From the NCBI GenBank assembly GCA_030448005.1, contig JAUJNT010000001.1:221884-285883 (forward strand): a stretch of 64,000 nt of DNA, written 5' to 3'. This DNA comes from Thermoleophilaceae bacterium. GTDB taxonomy: Bacteria; Actinomycetota; Thermoleophilia; Solirubrobacterales; Thermoleophilaceae. Below the pieces are notes generated by a model. It saw only the letters and a list, made by a program, of their open reading frames with translations, made no database searches and was not told the DNA's origin. This document shows, piece by piece, positions 8,344-16,511 of this stretch (position 1 is the first letter of the stretch; each line of letters begins with the position of its first letter). A program made the translations under genes and the position numbers.

Positions 8344-9546
8344 GTGGCGCCCCGGACGATCCTATACACGGGCAAGGGCGGGGTCGGCAAGACCAGCGTA
8401 GCCGCCGCCACGGCGCGCAGGTGCGCCGCAGCCGGCCTGCGCACCCTCGTGATGTCCACCGACCCGGCGCACAGCCTGTCCGACTCGATGGGCACCGAGC
8501 TGTCGGGCGCCCCCACACCGCTCGGCGCCAAGCTCGCCGGTCAGGAGGTGCACGCCCAGGAGGAGATGGAGCGCCACTGGCAGGCTGTGTCCGGATGGCT
8601 CGGCGAGCTGCTGGCGGAGCAGGGCGTGGACCCGATCTCCGTCGAGGAGCTCACGGTGCCGCCCGGCATGAACGAGCTCTTCTCGCTCCTGCAGATCAAG
8701 CAGCACCACGAGTCGGGCGAGTTCGACGTGGTGGTGGTGGACTGCGCGCCCACCGGCGAGACGCTGCGATTGCTGTCCTTCCCCGAGGTGTGCACGTGGT
8801 GGCTCGAGAAGGTCTTTCCCTGGCAGAGCAGGTGGCTGGCCGCCGCGCGGCCCTTCGCCAGGAACGTGCTGGACGTGCCCCTCCCCGAGGACGGCGTGCT
8901 CGAGGACGTGGAGCGCCTGGTGCACAACCTCGTGGCGATGAACGCCATCCTGCGAGACCCGGCCCTCACGTCGGTCAGGCTGGTGATGACTCCCGACCGG
9001 ATGGTGGTGCGGGAGGCGATGCGCACCTTCACCTACCTCAACCTCTACGGCTATCTGACCGATGCCGTGGTGGTCAACCGGATCTTTCCCGAGGCGATGG
9101 GAGACCCCTACTTCTGCGAATGGCGGGAGGCCCAGCGCGACCAGATGGAGTCCGTGCGCTCGGCCTTTGCACCCGTGCCGATCCTGACCGCTCCCTACCT
9201 CCCGCGGGAGGTCATGGGCGAGGAGATGCTGGACACCCTCGGGGATGCCGTATTCGGCGATCTGGCGGCCGACGCCCTGCTCCACTCCGGGCTGACCCAG
9301 GAGCTCTCGGTCACCGACGGGCGGGCCACCCTCCGGCTCCTTCTGCCGTTTGCCGAGCGGGGGGACGTCGAGCTGAAGAAGGTCGGGCTGGAGGTGATCG
9401 TGAAGGTGGCGGGGCACAAGCGCACTATCATCCTCCCGCCCGCGATGGCAGCCTACGAGACGAGCGGTGCCCGCTTCAAGGACGGGGCGCTCGAGGTGTC
9501 CTTCGTGCGCGCGAGCGATGGAGCCACAGCCGAGCACACCCCCTGA
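8344..9546 (+). CDS. ArsA/GET3-family ATPase
   Basis: This 400-residue cytoplasmic ATPase has the deviant Walker A motif GKGGVGKTS at residues about 8-16, the switch region STDPAHSLSDS, and the Walker B-like DCAPTGETLRLL. The C-terminal about 80 residues form an HSP20-like beta domain (VELKKVGLEVIVKVAGHKR) found in ArsA-like proteins of Actinobacteria and plants. There is a single ATPase half, so it would dimerise. No arsenite Cys triad is evident, and a role in protein targeting or arsenite efflux is not established. The GTG start has TACCAT 6 nt upstream, a leaderless arrangement. It overlaps the next gene by 29 bp. Confidence 0.87.
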   Translation: MAPRTILYTGKGGVGKTSVAAATARRCAAAGLRTLVMSTDPAHSLSDSMGTELSGAPTPLGAKLAGQEVHAQEEMERHWQAVSGWLGELLAEQGVDPISVEELTVPPGMNELFSLLQIKQHHESGEFDVVVVDCAPTGETLRLLSFPEVCTWWLEKVFPWQSRWLAAARPFARNVLDVPLPEDGVLEDVERLVHNLVAMNAILRDPALTSVRLVMTPDRMVVREAMRTFTYLNLYGYLTDAVVVNRIFPEAMGDPYFCEWREAQRDQMESVRSAFAPVPILTAPYLPREVMGEEMLDTLGDAVFGDLAADALLHSGLTQELSVTDGRATLRLLLPFAERGDVELKKVGLEVIVKVAGHKRTIILPPAMAAYETSGARFKDGALEVSFVRASDGATAEHTP

Positions 9547-9892
9547 CGGATCCGAGCGCGGCGCCCCGTGGGGGCGGCGGCCGGGCGCCGAGCGCGAGCA
9601 GGATCTGTACGCGGGCTCGCGCGCCGAGGAGCGGGGCGGCGTCCACGAGGACTGGAGCACCCGCTACGGCGCGCCCCCACCGCCTCCGCCCGGCTCCGGG
9701 GGCCCCGACCTCTCAGCACTCTTCATCCTCCTCGATGGCCTGCGCCGGGCGGCGCCGGCCGAGCTGCAGGGGCGGCTCACGTCGCTCATCCGCGAGGGCC
9801 TTCTTACCCTGCGCTCGCTGATCGACTGGTATCTGGAGCGCCTGGATCGCAGGCCCCGCGAGCCGGAGGTCGAGGACATTCCGATCGACTAG
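9518..9892 (+). CDS. Small protein linked to the ArsA-type ATPase
   Basis: This 124-residue protein has a disordered Pro/Gly-rich N-terminal half (with a PPPPPPGSGG run) and a helical C-terminal half (SALFILLDGLRRAAPAELQ, LIREGLLTLRSLIDWYLERL). I do not recognise a family. Its ATG lies inside the ATPase gene, 29 bp before that gene's stop, so translation is probably coupled and it may act with the ATPase; this is inference from gene order only. Confidence 0.7.
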   Translation: MEPQPSTPPDGSERGAPWGRRPGAEREQDLYAGSRAEERGGVHEDWSTRYGAPPPPPPGSGGPDLSALFILLDGLRRAAPAELQGRLTSLIREGLLTLRSLIDWYLERLDRRPREPEVEDIPID

Positions 9893-9934
9893 CGCGCGCG
9901 GACCGCATCGCGCCGCGCCGTTACCCTTCTGCGG

Positions 9935-10408
9935 GTGGGAGGCAAATCCAAGACCTGGGTGCTCACTGGTTCGCTCGAGAACTTCCGGGCCACCCGCGAG
10001 CGGGAGTTCCGGCTGATAGGCGCCAAGGAGAAGCGGCGCCGCATCGCCGAGCAGATCGCTCCGGGCGACGACGTCGTGTTCTACGTGACCGGCGTGCAGG
10101 GCTTCGGTGGCGTGGTGAGGGTTTCCTCCGAGATGTACGAAGACCGCGAGAAGGTGTGGCCGGGGAAGCCCGGCAAGTCCGACCCCTATCCCTGGCGCTT
10201 CGAGACCGAGCCGATCGTGGTGCTCGAGGAGGAGCGCTTCGTGCCCGCGGTCGAGCTGGCCCGCGAGCTCGAGCACGTCCGGAAGTGGCCGGCCGAGCAC
10301 TGGCATCTGGCGTTCCAGGGCCAGCTGCGCTGCGTGTCCGAGGGCGACGCCCGCGTGCTCGAGGACCGGATACGCGCTGCAGCGCAAGAGGCCGCCGCAA
10401 CGGCGTGA
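9935..10408 (+). CDS. EVE domain-containing protein
   Basis: This 157-residue protein is an EVE (PUA-like) domain: it starts KTWVLTGSLENFRATRE, has AEQIAPGDDVVFYVTG near residue 45, then VQGFGGVVRVSSE and WPFR-like YPWRFETEPIVVLEEERF. EVE domains bind modified bases in DNA or RNA and are common beside defence or restriction systems, but no such system is present here. The GTG start is preceded by TACCCT (9922-9927) and a 7-nt gap. A DUF2203 gene follows after 47 bp. Confidence 0.85.
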   Translation: MGGKSKTWVLTGSLENFRATREREFRLIGAKEKRRRIAEQIAPGDDVVFYVTGVQGFGGVVRVSSEMYEDREKVWPGKPGKSDPYPWRFETEPIVVLEEERFVPAVELARELEHVRKWPAEHWHLAFQGQLRCVSEGDARVLEDRIRAAAQEAAATA

Positions 10409-10455
10409 GCGCGCTCGCCACTCCCGCGGTGCAGCGATCCGGGAGGAGCTGAGCC

Positions 10456-10842
10456 GTGCAGCACGCACGGCACTACACGCTTGAGCAGGCGGCCGCGGCG
10501 ATCCCCTGGGTGATCGAGCGAATCGAGACGCTACGTCTGGCGCGTGATGGGTTGAACGACGAGGACGCGCGCGCGGCGCTGGCGGAGGCGGGGCCCGGCA
10601 ACGGTGGCGGGGGCGCGGGACGAGTGGTCTCGGACGCGTTCATGTCGATGCGCACGGCGCTGTCCGAGCTGCGCCAGATGGACGTGGTCGTGCGCGACCT
10701 GGACCGCGGGCTCGTGGACTTCCCCACATTCAGGGAGGGCCGCGAGGTCTACCTCTGCTGGCTCGAGGGTGAGGATGCGATCCGCTTCTGGCACGAGCTC
10801 GAGACAGGATTCGACGGCCGGCAGCCTCTCGAGGATGGCTGA
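10456..10842 (+). CDS. DUF2203 family protein
   Basis: This 128-residue protein matches the DUF2203 family: N-terminal YTLEQAAAAIPWVIERIETL, a helical middle, then the conserved RDLDRGLVDFPTFREGREV and VYLCWLEGEDAIRFWHELE with invariant Trp, Glu and His. The family has no assigned biochemical role; the WHE motif near the C-terminus looks like a catalytic or metal site but this is unproven. A Gly-rich insertion is present near residue 52. The stop overlaps the next gene's start by 8 bp. Confidence 0.88.
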   Translation: MQHARHYTLEQAAAAIPWVIERIETLRLARDGLNDEDARAALAEAGPGNGGGGAGRVVSDAFMSMRTALSELRQMDVVVRDLDRGLVDFPTFREGREVYLCWLEGEDAIRFWHELETGFDGRQPLEDG

Positions 10843-11443
10843 GGCCGGGCGCGCGGCAGGGTCGCGGCGCGCGGCCGCCGACACGGCGGGCGGCCTGCTT
10901 CAGACGTGGCGGCGGCTGGGCTTCGAGCAGCGGGTGGCCACCGTGGCCTCGCTGCTTCTGATCGCGAGCACCTTCGGGCCGTTCTCCTTCGTGGAGGCTG
11001 CGATCGTGCTGACGGCGGTGGGCGTGCTCGCGCTCCTCAAGCAGCGCGCCGATCGCAAGCGGTTTCACCTTCCCTTCGGCGACGGCACGGTGATCCTCGC
11101 GGCCGGTATCTGGTCGGCGTTGCTGATCGCGGTGCGCCTCTTCGATCGCCCGCTCGGGCAGAGCGTCCTGGCGCTCGCCTGCGCGGCGATCCTCGCGGGC
11201 GCCGGCGCCCGTGAGCGAGCCAAGCGCCCCGCCGACGACCTGCCCCCGCCCGCAGAACCGCGGGAAGGGCCCCCAGCAGAGCCGCCGGGGCGGCCTTCGG
11301 GTCCCGCGCGCGCCACCACGGCCCGCCTCTCACCGGGGGATGAGCCCCCGGACGAGCGCCGGGCTACTCGCCGTCCGGTCAGGGCACCCCCGCCGGAGAA
11401 CGAGGGCCGCGATGCTCCGCCGCATCGTGGGGAACGCCCGTGA
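10835..11443 (+). CDS. Small integral membrane protein with disordered C-terminal tail
   Basis: This 202-residue protein has three to four hydrophobic helices between residues about 35 and 130 (VASLLLIASTFGPFSFVEA, AAIVLTAVGVLALLKQ, VILAAGIWSALLIAVRLF, SVLALACAAILAGAG) and a Pro/Arg-rich tail of about 70 residues. I do not recognise the family. It overlaps the DUF2203 gene by 8 bp and, at its 3' end, the oppositely oriented MFS gene by 65 bp; the tail overlap makes the true C-terminus uncertain. Confidence 0.6.
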   Translation: MAEAGRAAGSRRAAADTAGGLLQTWRRLGFEQRVATVASLLLIASTFGPFSFVEAAIVLTAVGVLALLKQRADRKRFHLPFGDGTVILAAGIWSALLIAVRLFDRPLGQSVLALACAAILAGAGARERAKRPADDLPPPAEPREGPPAEPPGRPSGPARATTARLSPGDEPPDERRATRRPVRAPPPENEGRDAPPHRGERP

Positions 11444-12899
11444 GCTGACCGCCGGAGCAGTCGTGGGCCTCCACCCTGCGCTCGGGGTTGCGGATGAAGA
11501 GACCGAGCAGCCCGCCTCCTGCCACCAGCGCGGCCGAGATGATCATCGCCATGTGGAAGGCGCCCTCGGAGGAGTCCGCCGAGTCGCCGTAGCGGGCCGC
11601 CACGATCGCGCCCACGATGGCGATGCCGAGCAGGCCCGCGAGCCTGGCGATGGCGTTGTTGACGCCACTGGCGATGCCCGCATTGCGCTCGTCTGCTCCC
11701 GAGAGCACCGTGGCGGTCAGCGGTGCCACCGTGATCGCGAGCCCCAGCCCGAAGACGAGCAGCGGCGGCAGGAGCTCCTTGGTGTAGCTCAAATCCTTGC
11801 CGAGGCGGGCCATCAGCGCCATTCCCGCCGCCGCCACGAACGGACCGGCGCTCATGAACAGGCGCGGCCCGTACCTGTCGGCGAGCGCCCCGAAACGGGT
11901 CGAGAGCAGAAAGAGGACCAGCGTGACCGGCAGGATGGCAGTGCCGGCCGCCACCGCGCTGTAGCCCGCCGCCCGCTGCAGGAACAGCACGAGGAAGAAG
12001 GACACGAGCGACAGCCCCGCGTACATCGACAGCGTCTCCACGTTTCCCACCGCAAAGTTGTGGCGGCGAAAGAGCCCGAGCGGCAGCATCGGGTGAGGGA
12101 TGCGAGCCTCGTAGGCCAGGAAGGCTCCGAACAGGACGATCCCGCCGCCGAGCGGCCCGAGCACGGTGGGGTCGCCAAAGCCCGCCTGCGGCTGGCGGAT
12201 CAGACCGAAGGTGGCCGCGGCCAGCCCGAGAGCGCAGAGCGCACCGCCCACCACGTCCACCCGGGCGCCATCCCCGTGGGCCTGCGCGCCGGCAGGCACC
12301 ACCCGCCGGACGAGCAGCAGCGTGATGAGGGCGAGCGGCAGGTTGATGGCGAATATCCACCGCCACGAGGCGGTGTCCACCAGTTGCCCGCCGATCAGCG
12401 GGCCGAGCACGAAGCCGATCGCCCCCCAGGCGGTCCATGCCCCCACCGCCTGTCCGCGCTCGTCCTCCGAGAAGCTGGTCACGATGATCGCGAGGGCCGC
12501 GGGCGTGAGCAGCGCGCCGGATACCCCCTGCAGGGCGCGAGCCAGGACGAGGGTCTCGATCGTGGGGGCAAGCGCGCACAGCAGCGAGGTCGCCCCGAAG
12601 ACCGCCACCCCGAGCGAGAAGACCCGCCGGGCACCAAGGGTGTCCCCGAGCGAGCCGCCCACGAGGATCAGCGAGGCGAGCGTCACGAGGTAGGCGTTCA
12701 CGGTCCACTGCTGTCCCGCAAAGCCGCCTCCGAGGTCCCCCCTGATCGCGGGAAGGGCCACGTTCACCACCGTCGAGTCCACGGTGACCAGGGTCGAGCC
12801 CAGAATGCACGCAGCGAGGATGATCCGCTTGCGCGGGGCCGTGATCGGTGCGGGGCCAGGCCCGGTCATCACCGGAGTATGCACCGGGGGCTCAAGCAT
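11379..12899 (-). CDS. MFS drug-exporter, DHA2 (EmrB/QacA) family
   Basis: This 506-residue protein has 14 predicted transmembrane helices, the DHA2 pattern. Helix 1 carries VTVDSTVVNVALPAIRGDL (motif D1 of 14-TM drug antiporters), followed by QWTVNAYLVTLASLIL, and the A-motif GGSLGDTLGARRVF between helices 2 and 3. The antiporter motif C appears as GALLTPAALAIIVTSF. It probably exports amphipathic drugs by proton antiport; the substrate is unknown. No TetR or MarR repressor is adjacent. Confidence 0.88.
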   Translation of the reverse strand: MLEPPVHTPVMTGPGPAPITAPRKRIILAACILGSTLVTVDSTVVNVALPAIRGDLGGGFAGQQWTVNAYLVTLASLILVGGSLGDTLGARRVFSLGVAVFGATSLLCALAPTIETLVLARALQGVSGALLTPAALAIIVTSFSEDERGQAVGAWTAWGAIGFVLGPLIGGQLVDTASWRWIFAINLPLALITLLLVRRVVPAGAQAHGDGARVDVVGGALCALGLAAATFGLIRQPQAGFGDPTVLGPLGGGIVLFGAFLAYEARIPHPMLPLGLFRRHNFAVGNVETLSMYAGLSLVSFFLVLFLQRAAGYSAVAAGTAILPVTLVLFLLSTRFGALADRYGPRLFMSAGPFVAAAGMALMARLGKDLSYTKELLPPLLVFGLGLAITVAPLTATVLSGADERNAGIASGVNNAIARLAGLLGIAIVGAIVAARYGDSADSSEGAFHMAMIISAALVAGGGLLGLFIRNPERRVEAHDCSGGQLTGVPHDAAEHRGPRSPAGVP

Positions 12900-12999
12900 T
12901 CCTCCTCGCTGCCGATAGGTCCTCTAGAGCGGCCCACGGACGGGCCCTTCACGCACAGGACGTGCGGCTCGCACATACCCCTCCCCTGTAGCGCAGCGC

Positions 13000-13029
13000 A
13001 ACGGCCATCCTCTCCCCGGGGTGGCCGTT
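13000..13029 (-). terminator. Hairpin downstream of citrate synthase
   Basis: AACGGCCA (13000-13007) and TGGCCGTT (13022-13029) form a perfect 8-bp stem with a 14-nt loop, 22 bp beyond the citrate synthase stop. No U tract follows, so termination is only suggested. Confidence 0.4.
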
Positions 13030-13050
13030 GACACTTGGGGCGCTTCAGAC

Positions 13051-14199
13051 CTAGGAGACCTCTTCGATCGAGCGCGGCGACGGGCCGACGTACCTCGCGC
13101 TGGGGCGGATCAGCCTGCCCTCGCTCTTCTGCTCCATGATGTGAGCTGCCCACCCGCCGACGCGTGCGCACGAGAAGAGCGGCGTAAAGAGCTCCGGCGG
13201 CACCGCTGCGAAGTCGAGCACCACCGCCGACCAGAACTCGACGTTCGTGGCGAGCACGCGGTCGGGCTTGCGCGCCCGCAGCTCGGCCAGGGCCGCCTGC
13301 TCGAGCGCCTCCGCCGCCTCGAGGCGCGGGGCGCGCAGCTCACGGGCGGTGCGCCGCAGCACGCGCGCCCGGGGATCCTCGGCTCGGTAGACACGGTGCC
13401 CGAAGCCCATCAGCCGCTCGCCGCTGTCGAGCCACTCCTTGACCCACGCCTCGGCATCGCCGCGCTCCTCGACCGCGTCGAGCATCGTCAGCACGCGCGA
13501 GGGCGCGCCACCGTGCAGGGGGCCCGAGAGCGCACCGACGGCGGCCGACAGGGCGGCGGCCACGTCCGCTCCGGTGGATGTGACCACGCGGGCCGTGAAG
13601 GTGGAGGCGTTCATGCCGTGCTCGGCCGCCGCGGTCCAGTAGGCGTCTATCGCCCGCACGTGGCGGGGATCTGCCTCTCCCCTCCAGCGGACCAGGAAGC
13701 GCTCCGGGATCGAGACCGCCTTGTCTATCTCTTCCTGGGGCACCGGCGCCTGGCCCACCCCCCGCGCCGACTGGGCCACGAAAGACAGCGCCATCACCGA
13801 CACCCGCGCGAGCTCCAGGCGCGCCTCCTCGTAGGAGGTGTCGATCACGGGCTTGAGCCCCCACTCCGAGGCGAGCATGGCGAGCGCCGCCTGCAGGTCC
13901 ACGCGCGGATCGCTGGTCCGCACGCTGAGCGCATGCGGGACGGCCGGCGGCAGGCCCGGCTCGAAGGTCCCGTCGACCAGGAGGCCCCACACCTTCTCGA
14001 AGCTCACGCGGCCGACGAGATCCTCGATGTCCACGCCGCGGTAGCGCAGCGCACCGCCCTCCCGGTCGGGCTCGGCGATCTCCGTCGCGAATGCGACCAC
14101 CCCCTCGAGACCCGACTGAACCTCTGCTACCTCGGGCAATGCGGCCTCCTCGGCGACTGGGGACCCAAACGAGCCGGGAGGATAGTTGAGCCGGGGCAT
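13051..14199 (-). CDS. Citrate synthase / 2-methylcitrate synthase
   Basis: This 382-residue enzyme condenses acetyl-CoA (or propionyl-CoA) with oxaloacetate. The catalytic signatures are present: LRYRGVDIEDLV near residue 50, the first catalytic His region AAEHGMNAST, the second SGPLHGGAPSRVLTML, and GFGHRVYRAEDPRAR, plus the Asp-containing NVEFWSAVVLDF. The size fits the small type II/methylcitrate class, so either activity is possible. The ATG at 14199 begins MPRLNYPPGS; the gene is divergent from the GNAT gene with only 30 bp between starts. Confidence 0.92.
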   Translation of the reverse strand: MPRLNYPPGSFGSPVAEEAALPEVAEVQSGLEGVVAFATEIAEPDREGGALRYRGVDIEDLVGRVSFEKVWGLLVDGTFEPGLPPAVPHALSVRTSDPRVDLQAALAMLASEWGLKPVIDTSYEEARLELARVSVMALSFVAQSARGVGQAPVPQEEIDKAVSIPERFLVRWRGEADPRHVRAIDAYWTAAAEHGMNASTFTARVVTSTGADVAAALSAAVGALSGPLHGGAPSRVLTMLDAVEERGDAEAWVKEWLDSGERLMGFGHRVYRAEDPRARVLRRTARELRAPRLEAAEALEQAALAELRARKPDRVLATNVEFWSAVVLDFAAVPPELFTPLFSCARVGGWAAHIMEQKSEGRLIRPSARYVGPSPRSIEEVS

Positions 14200-14229
14200 G
14201 GCGCCGCTGCTCAGTAGGGTCCGGGGCAG

Positions 14230-14697
14230 ATGACGCGTGTATGGCGTGCGGGCGCCGAGGAGGCGGTCGTGGTGGCCGGGCTCCTCGCCGAGTTCAGGGA
14301 CTGGCTGGGCCGCAGCCACCCGACGGCGGAGAGCTTGGCCCTAAGCGTCACGCGCCTGGTGGACGATCCCGGCACCGAGTACCTGCTGGGTACCGCGGAC
14401 GGCGAGCGGGATGCCGCGGGCGTGTGTCAGCTGCGCTTTCGCTTCGGCGTCTGGCACGCCGCCATGGACTGCTGGATCGAGGATCTCTTCGTGCGCGAGG
14501 ACTCCCGCTCCTCGGGCCTTGGCTCCGGCCTCGTCCAGGCGGCGCTCGCGCGCGCCCGCGAGCGCGGATGCGCTCGCGTGGAGCTCGACGTTAACGAGGC
14601 TAACACCGCGGCTCTGGCGCTCTACGAGCGGTTCGGCTTCAGTGCGAGCTCGAAGGCCCCCGGCGGGCGCGATCTGCTGATGCGCCTCCCCCTGTGA
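14230..14697 (+). CDS. GNAT family N-acetyltransferase
   Basis: This 155-residue protein has the complete GNAT fold: beta4 CWIEDLFVREDSRSSGLG with the acetyl-CoA pyrophosphate loop (R/Q-x-x-G-x-G/A as SRSSGLGSGL), then ELDVNEANTAALALYERFGF. The substrate is unknown. TAGGGT lies 10 nt before the ATG. It is divergent from citrate synthase and convergent with a small membrane protein gene. Confidence 0.88.
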   Translation: MTRVWRAGAEEAVVVAGLLAEFRDWLGRSHPTAESLALSVTRLVDDPGTEYLLGTADGERDAAGVCQLRFRFGVWHAAMDCWIEDLFVREDSRSSGLGSGLVQAALARARERGCARVELDVNEANTAALALYERFGFSASSKAPGGRDLLMRLPL

Positions 14698-14724
14698 GCA
14701 CGCGGGTCTTAACCACAAGGCGAG

Positions 14725-14946
14725 TTAGCCGCTCGAGCCCACCGCCACCATGAACGCGGCGGTGCCGAGCAGGACCATCGCGATGCCGGCCGCCTGGAGT
14801 GCCCGCGACTGCGTGATGTGGCCGAGGACGGCCACGAGGAACCCGAGCCCGAAGAGCACGTAGAAGGCCCGCAGGAGCCGGCGCAGGTCCTCGGGTCCCT
14901 CTCGGCCGAGACTGGGGAGGTCGATCTGGGCCAGCAGGGCTCGCAC
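14725..14946 (-). CDS. Small two-helix membrane protein
   Basis: This 73-residue protein has an amphipathic N-terminus and two hydrophobic segments (AFYVLFGLGFLVAVLGHI and AAGIAMVLLGTAAFMVAV). The family is not recognised. It starts with a GTG at 14944-14946, directly facing the MoxR gene, so the two share a very short divergent promoter region. Confidence 0.6.
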   Translation of the reverse strand: MRALLAQIDLPSLGREGPEDLRRLLRAFYVLFGLGFLVAVLGHITQSRALQAAGIAMVLLGTAAFMVAVGSSG

Positions 14947-14970
14947 ATGGTCGAAAGTATCCTTTCCCCG

Positions 14971-15870
14971 GTGAGCGTGGACTTCGTGTCGATCGAGGAG
15001 ACGCAGACCGCGCTGACCGGCGCCGGCTACCTCGCGGGCGGCTCGACGGCCCTGGTCTGCTACCTCGCGCAGCGCCTCGGCAAGCCGGTTCTGGTTGAGG
15101 GCCCAGCGGGGGTGGGCAAGACAGAGCTTGCAAAGGCGCTGTCGCGCGCCACCGGGCGCTCCCTCATCCGGCTGCAGTGCTACGAGGGCCTCGACGAGGC
15201 CAAGGCGCTCTACGAGTGGAACTACCGCAAGCAGCTTCTGCGCATCCAGGTGGAGGCCTCGGACGCGGGATGGCAGGAGGTGAAGGACGACATCTTCGGC
15301 GAGGAGTTCCTGCTCGCGCGCCCGTTGCTCACGGCCATCTCCGAGGAGCGGCCGGTGGTCCTCCTGATCGACGAGATCGACAAGACCGACCAGGAGTTCG
15401 AGGCGATGCTGCTCGAGGTGCTCTCGGACTTCCAGATCTCGATCCCCGAGCTGGGGGTCGTGCAGGCGCGCTCGCAGCCGCTCGTGCTGCTCACCTCGAA
15501 CAACTCACGCGAGCTGACGGAAGCCCTCAAGCGCCGCTGTCTCTACCTCTGGCTCGACTACCCCGACGTCGAGCGGGAGCTCGAGATCGTTCACCTGCAC
15601 GCCCCCGACCTGGAGGAGAGCGTGGCGCGCAAGCTCGTCGAGGTCGTGCAGATGGTGCGCGACCTCGACCTGAAGAAGCCGCCGTCGATCGCGGAGTCGA
15701 TCGACTGGGCGCGGGCGCTCCTGCTCCTCGGAGCGGAGAACGTGGACGAGGAGGTGCTGCGGCGCACGATGAGCATCATCGTCAAGCACCGCACCGACCT
15801 GGACATGGTGGCCGAGCGGGTCGGCGTGAAGCTCACGGATGGACTGATCGGGAGTCGGCCGGCGGGCTGA
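14971..15870 (+). CDS. MoxR-family AAA+ ATPase
   Basis: This 299-residue AAA+ protein has Walker A GPAGVGKTELAK (near residue 46), Walker B VVLLIDEIDKTD (near 135), a sensor 1 region LVLLTSNNSREL and arginine-finger/sensor 2 segments (ALKRRCLYLWLDYP). MoxR proteins act as chaperones that insert cofactors or assemble complexes with VWA-domain partners, and such a VWA gene follows. The GTG at 14971 was chosen because TATCCT (14958-14963) lies 7 nt before it, a leaderless layout; an in-frame ATG at 14947 would add 8 residues. Confidence 0.88.
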   Translation: MSVDFVSIEETQTALTGAGYLAGGSTALVCYLAQRLGKPVLVEGPAGVGKTELAKALSRATGRSLIRLQCYEGLDEAKALYEWNYRKQLLRIQVEASDAGWQEVKDDIFGEEFLLARPLLTAISEERPVVLLIDEIDKTDQEFEAMLLEVLSDFQISIPELGVVQARSQPLVLLTSNNSRELTEALKRRCLYLWLDYPDVERELEIVHLHAPDLEESVARKLVEVVQMVRDLDLKKPPSIAESIDWARALLLLGAENVDEEVLRRTMSIIVKHRTDLDMVAERVGVKLTDGLIGSRPAG

Positions 15871-15900
15871 AGGGAACCAGCCCCGCGGGGTGAGGGCGGG

Positions 15901-16511
15901 TCCCTGAGCCAGGGGATTCGCGCCCACGGCGCCCGGATCGAGGCGACCGATCGCGCGAGCGTCAGCGGAATCCCGTGCACGAGCGTCGCTCGCACGCTGC
16001 TCGCCTCGGGGAGACCGTTGACACGCGGGGCGTGCAGCGCGCGGTTGACGAGACGGAGGTGCGCCGCGTCTTCGACGGGCGTGCCGTGGAAGAGGTCCTG
16101 CGCCGGGGCGGACTGGCGGCGCGGCCGGGGCGTACTGCGACGGGTGCTCGCGGACCTGAAAGAGCCAGGCCCACAGAGAGCGAGCTGGAGGAGCGCCTTC
16201 TGGCGCTGTGCCGGGAGGCGACATTGCCGCGACCGGCGGTCAACGCCTGGATCGCCCTCGCCGACGGTCCGGTCAGGGCCGACTTCCTCTGGCGGTCCGA
16301 GCGACTCGTGGTCGAGACCGACGGGCGCGCGTTCCACCGGAGCCGCCGGTCCTTCGAGCGCGACCGCGCCCGCGACCGGCGCCTCCTCCTCGCAGGCTTC
16401 CGAGTGGTGCGCTGCACGTGGCGACAAGTCACTCGCGACCCCGCTCGCCTCGCCGACACGATCGGCGCGCTGCTCGCCCGACCGCGCCCGGCTCTACGCT
16501 CTGACGGGTGA
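15901..16511 (+). pseudogene. Decayed DUF559-type endonuclease-domain gene
   Basis: Parts of one protein are spread over two frames. Frame 1 (from about 15904) encodes ASVSGIPCTSVARTLLAS; the next frame from about 16010 encodes GVQRAVDETEVRRVFDGRA; frame 1 again gives GVLRRVLADLKEPGP at about 16130-16170; and the second frame continues TESELEERLLALCREA, VRADFLWRSERLVVETDGR and RDRRLLLAGFRVVRCTWRQV to the stop at 16511. This order matches actinobacterial proteins with an AbiEi-like N-terminus and a VSR-type DUF559 nuclease domain. The N-terminal third is missing and three frame changes occur. An ATG-initiated 178-residue C-terminal product (15975-16511) could still be made. Confidence 0.7.

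Noticed and set aside
9935-10408. EVE protein as part of a defence island
   Set aside because: No restriction, CRISPR or other defence gene is nearby; neighbours are housekeeping genes.
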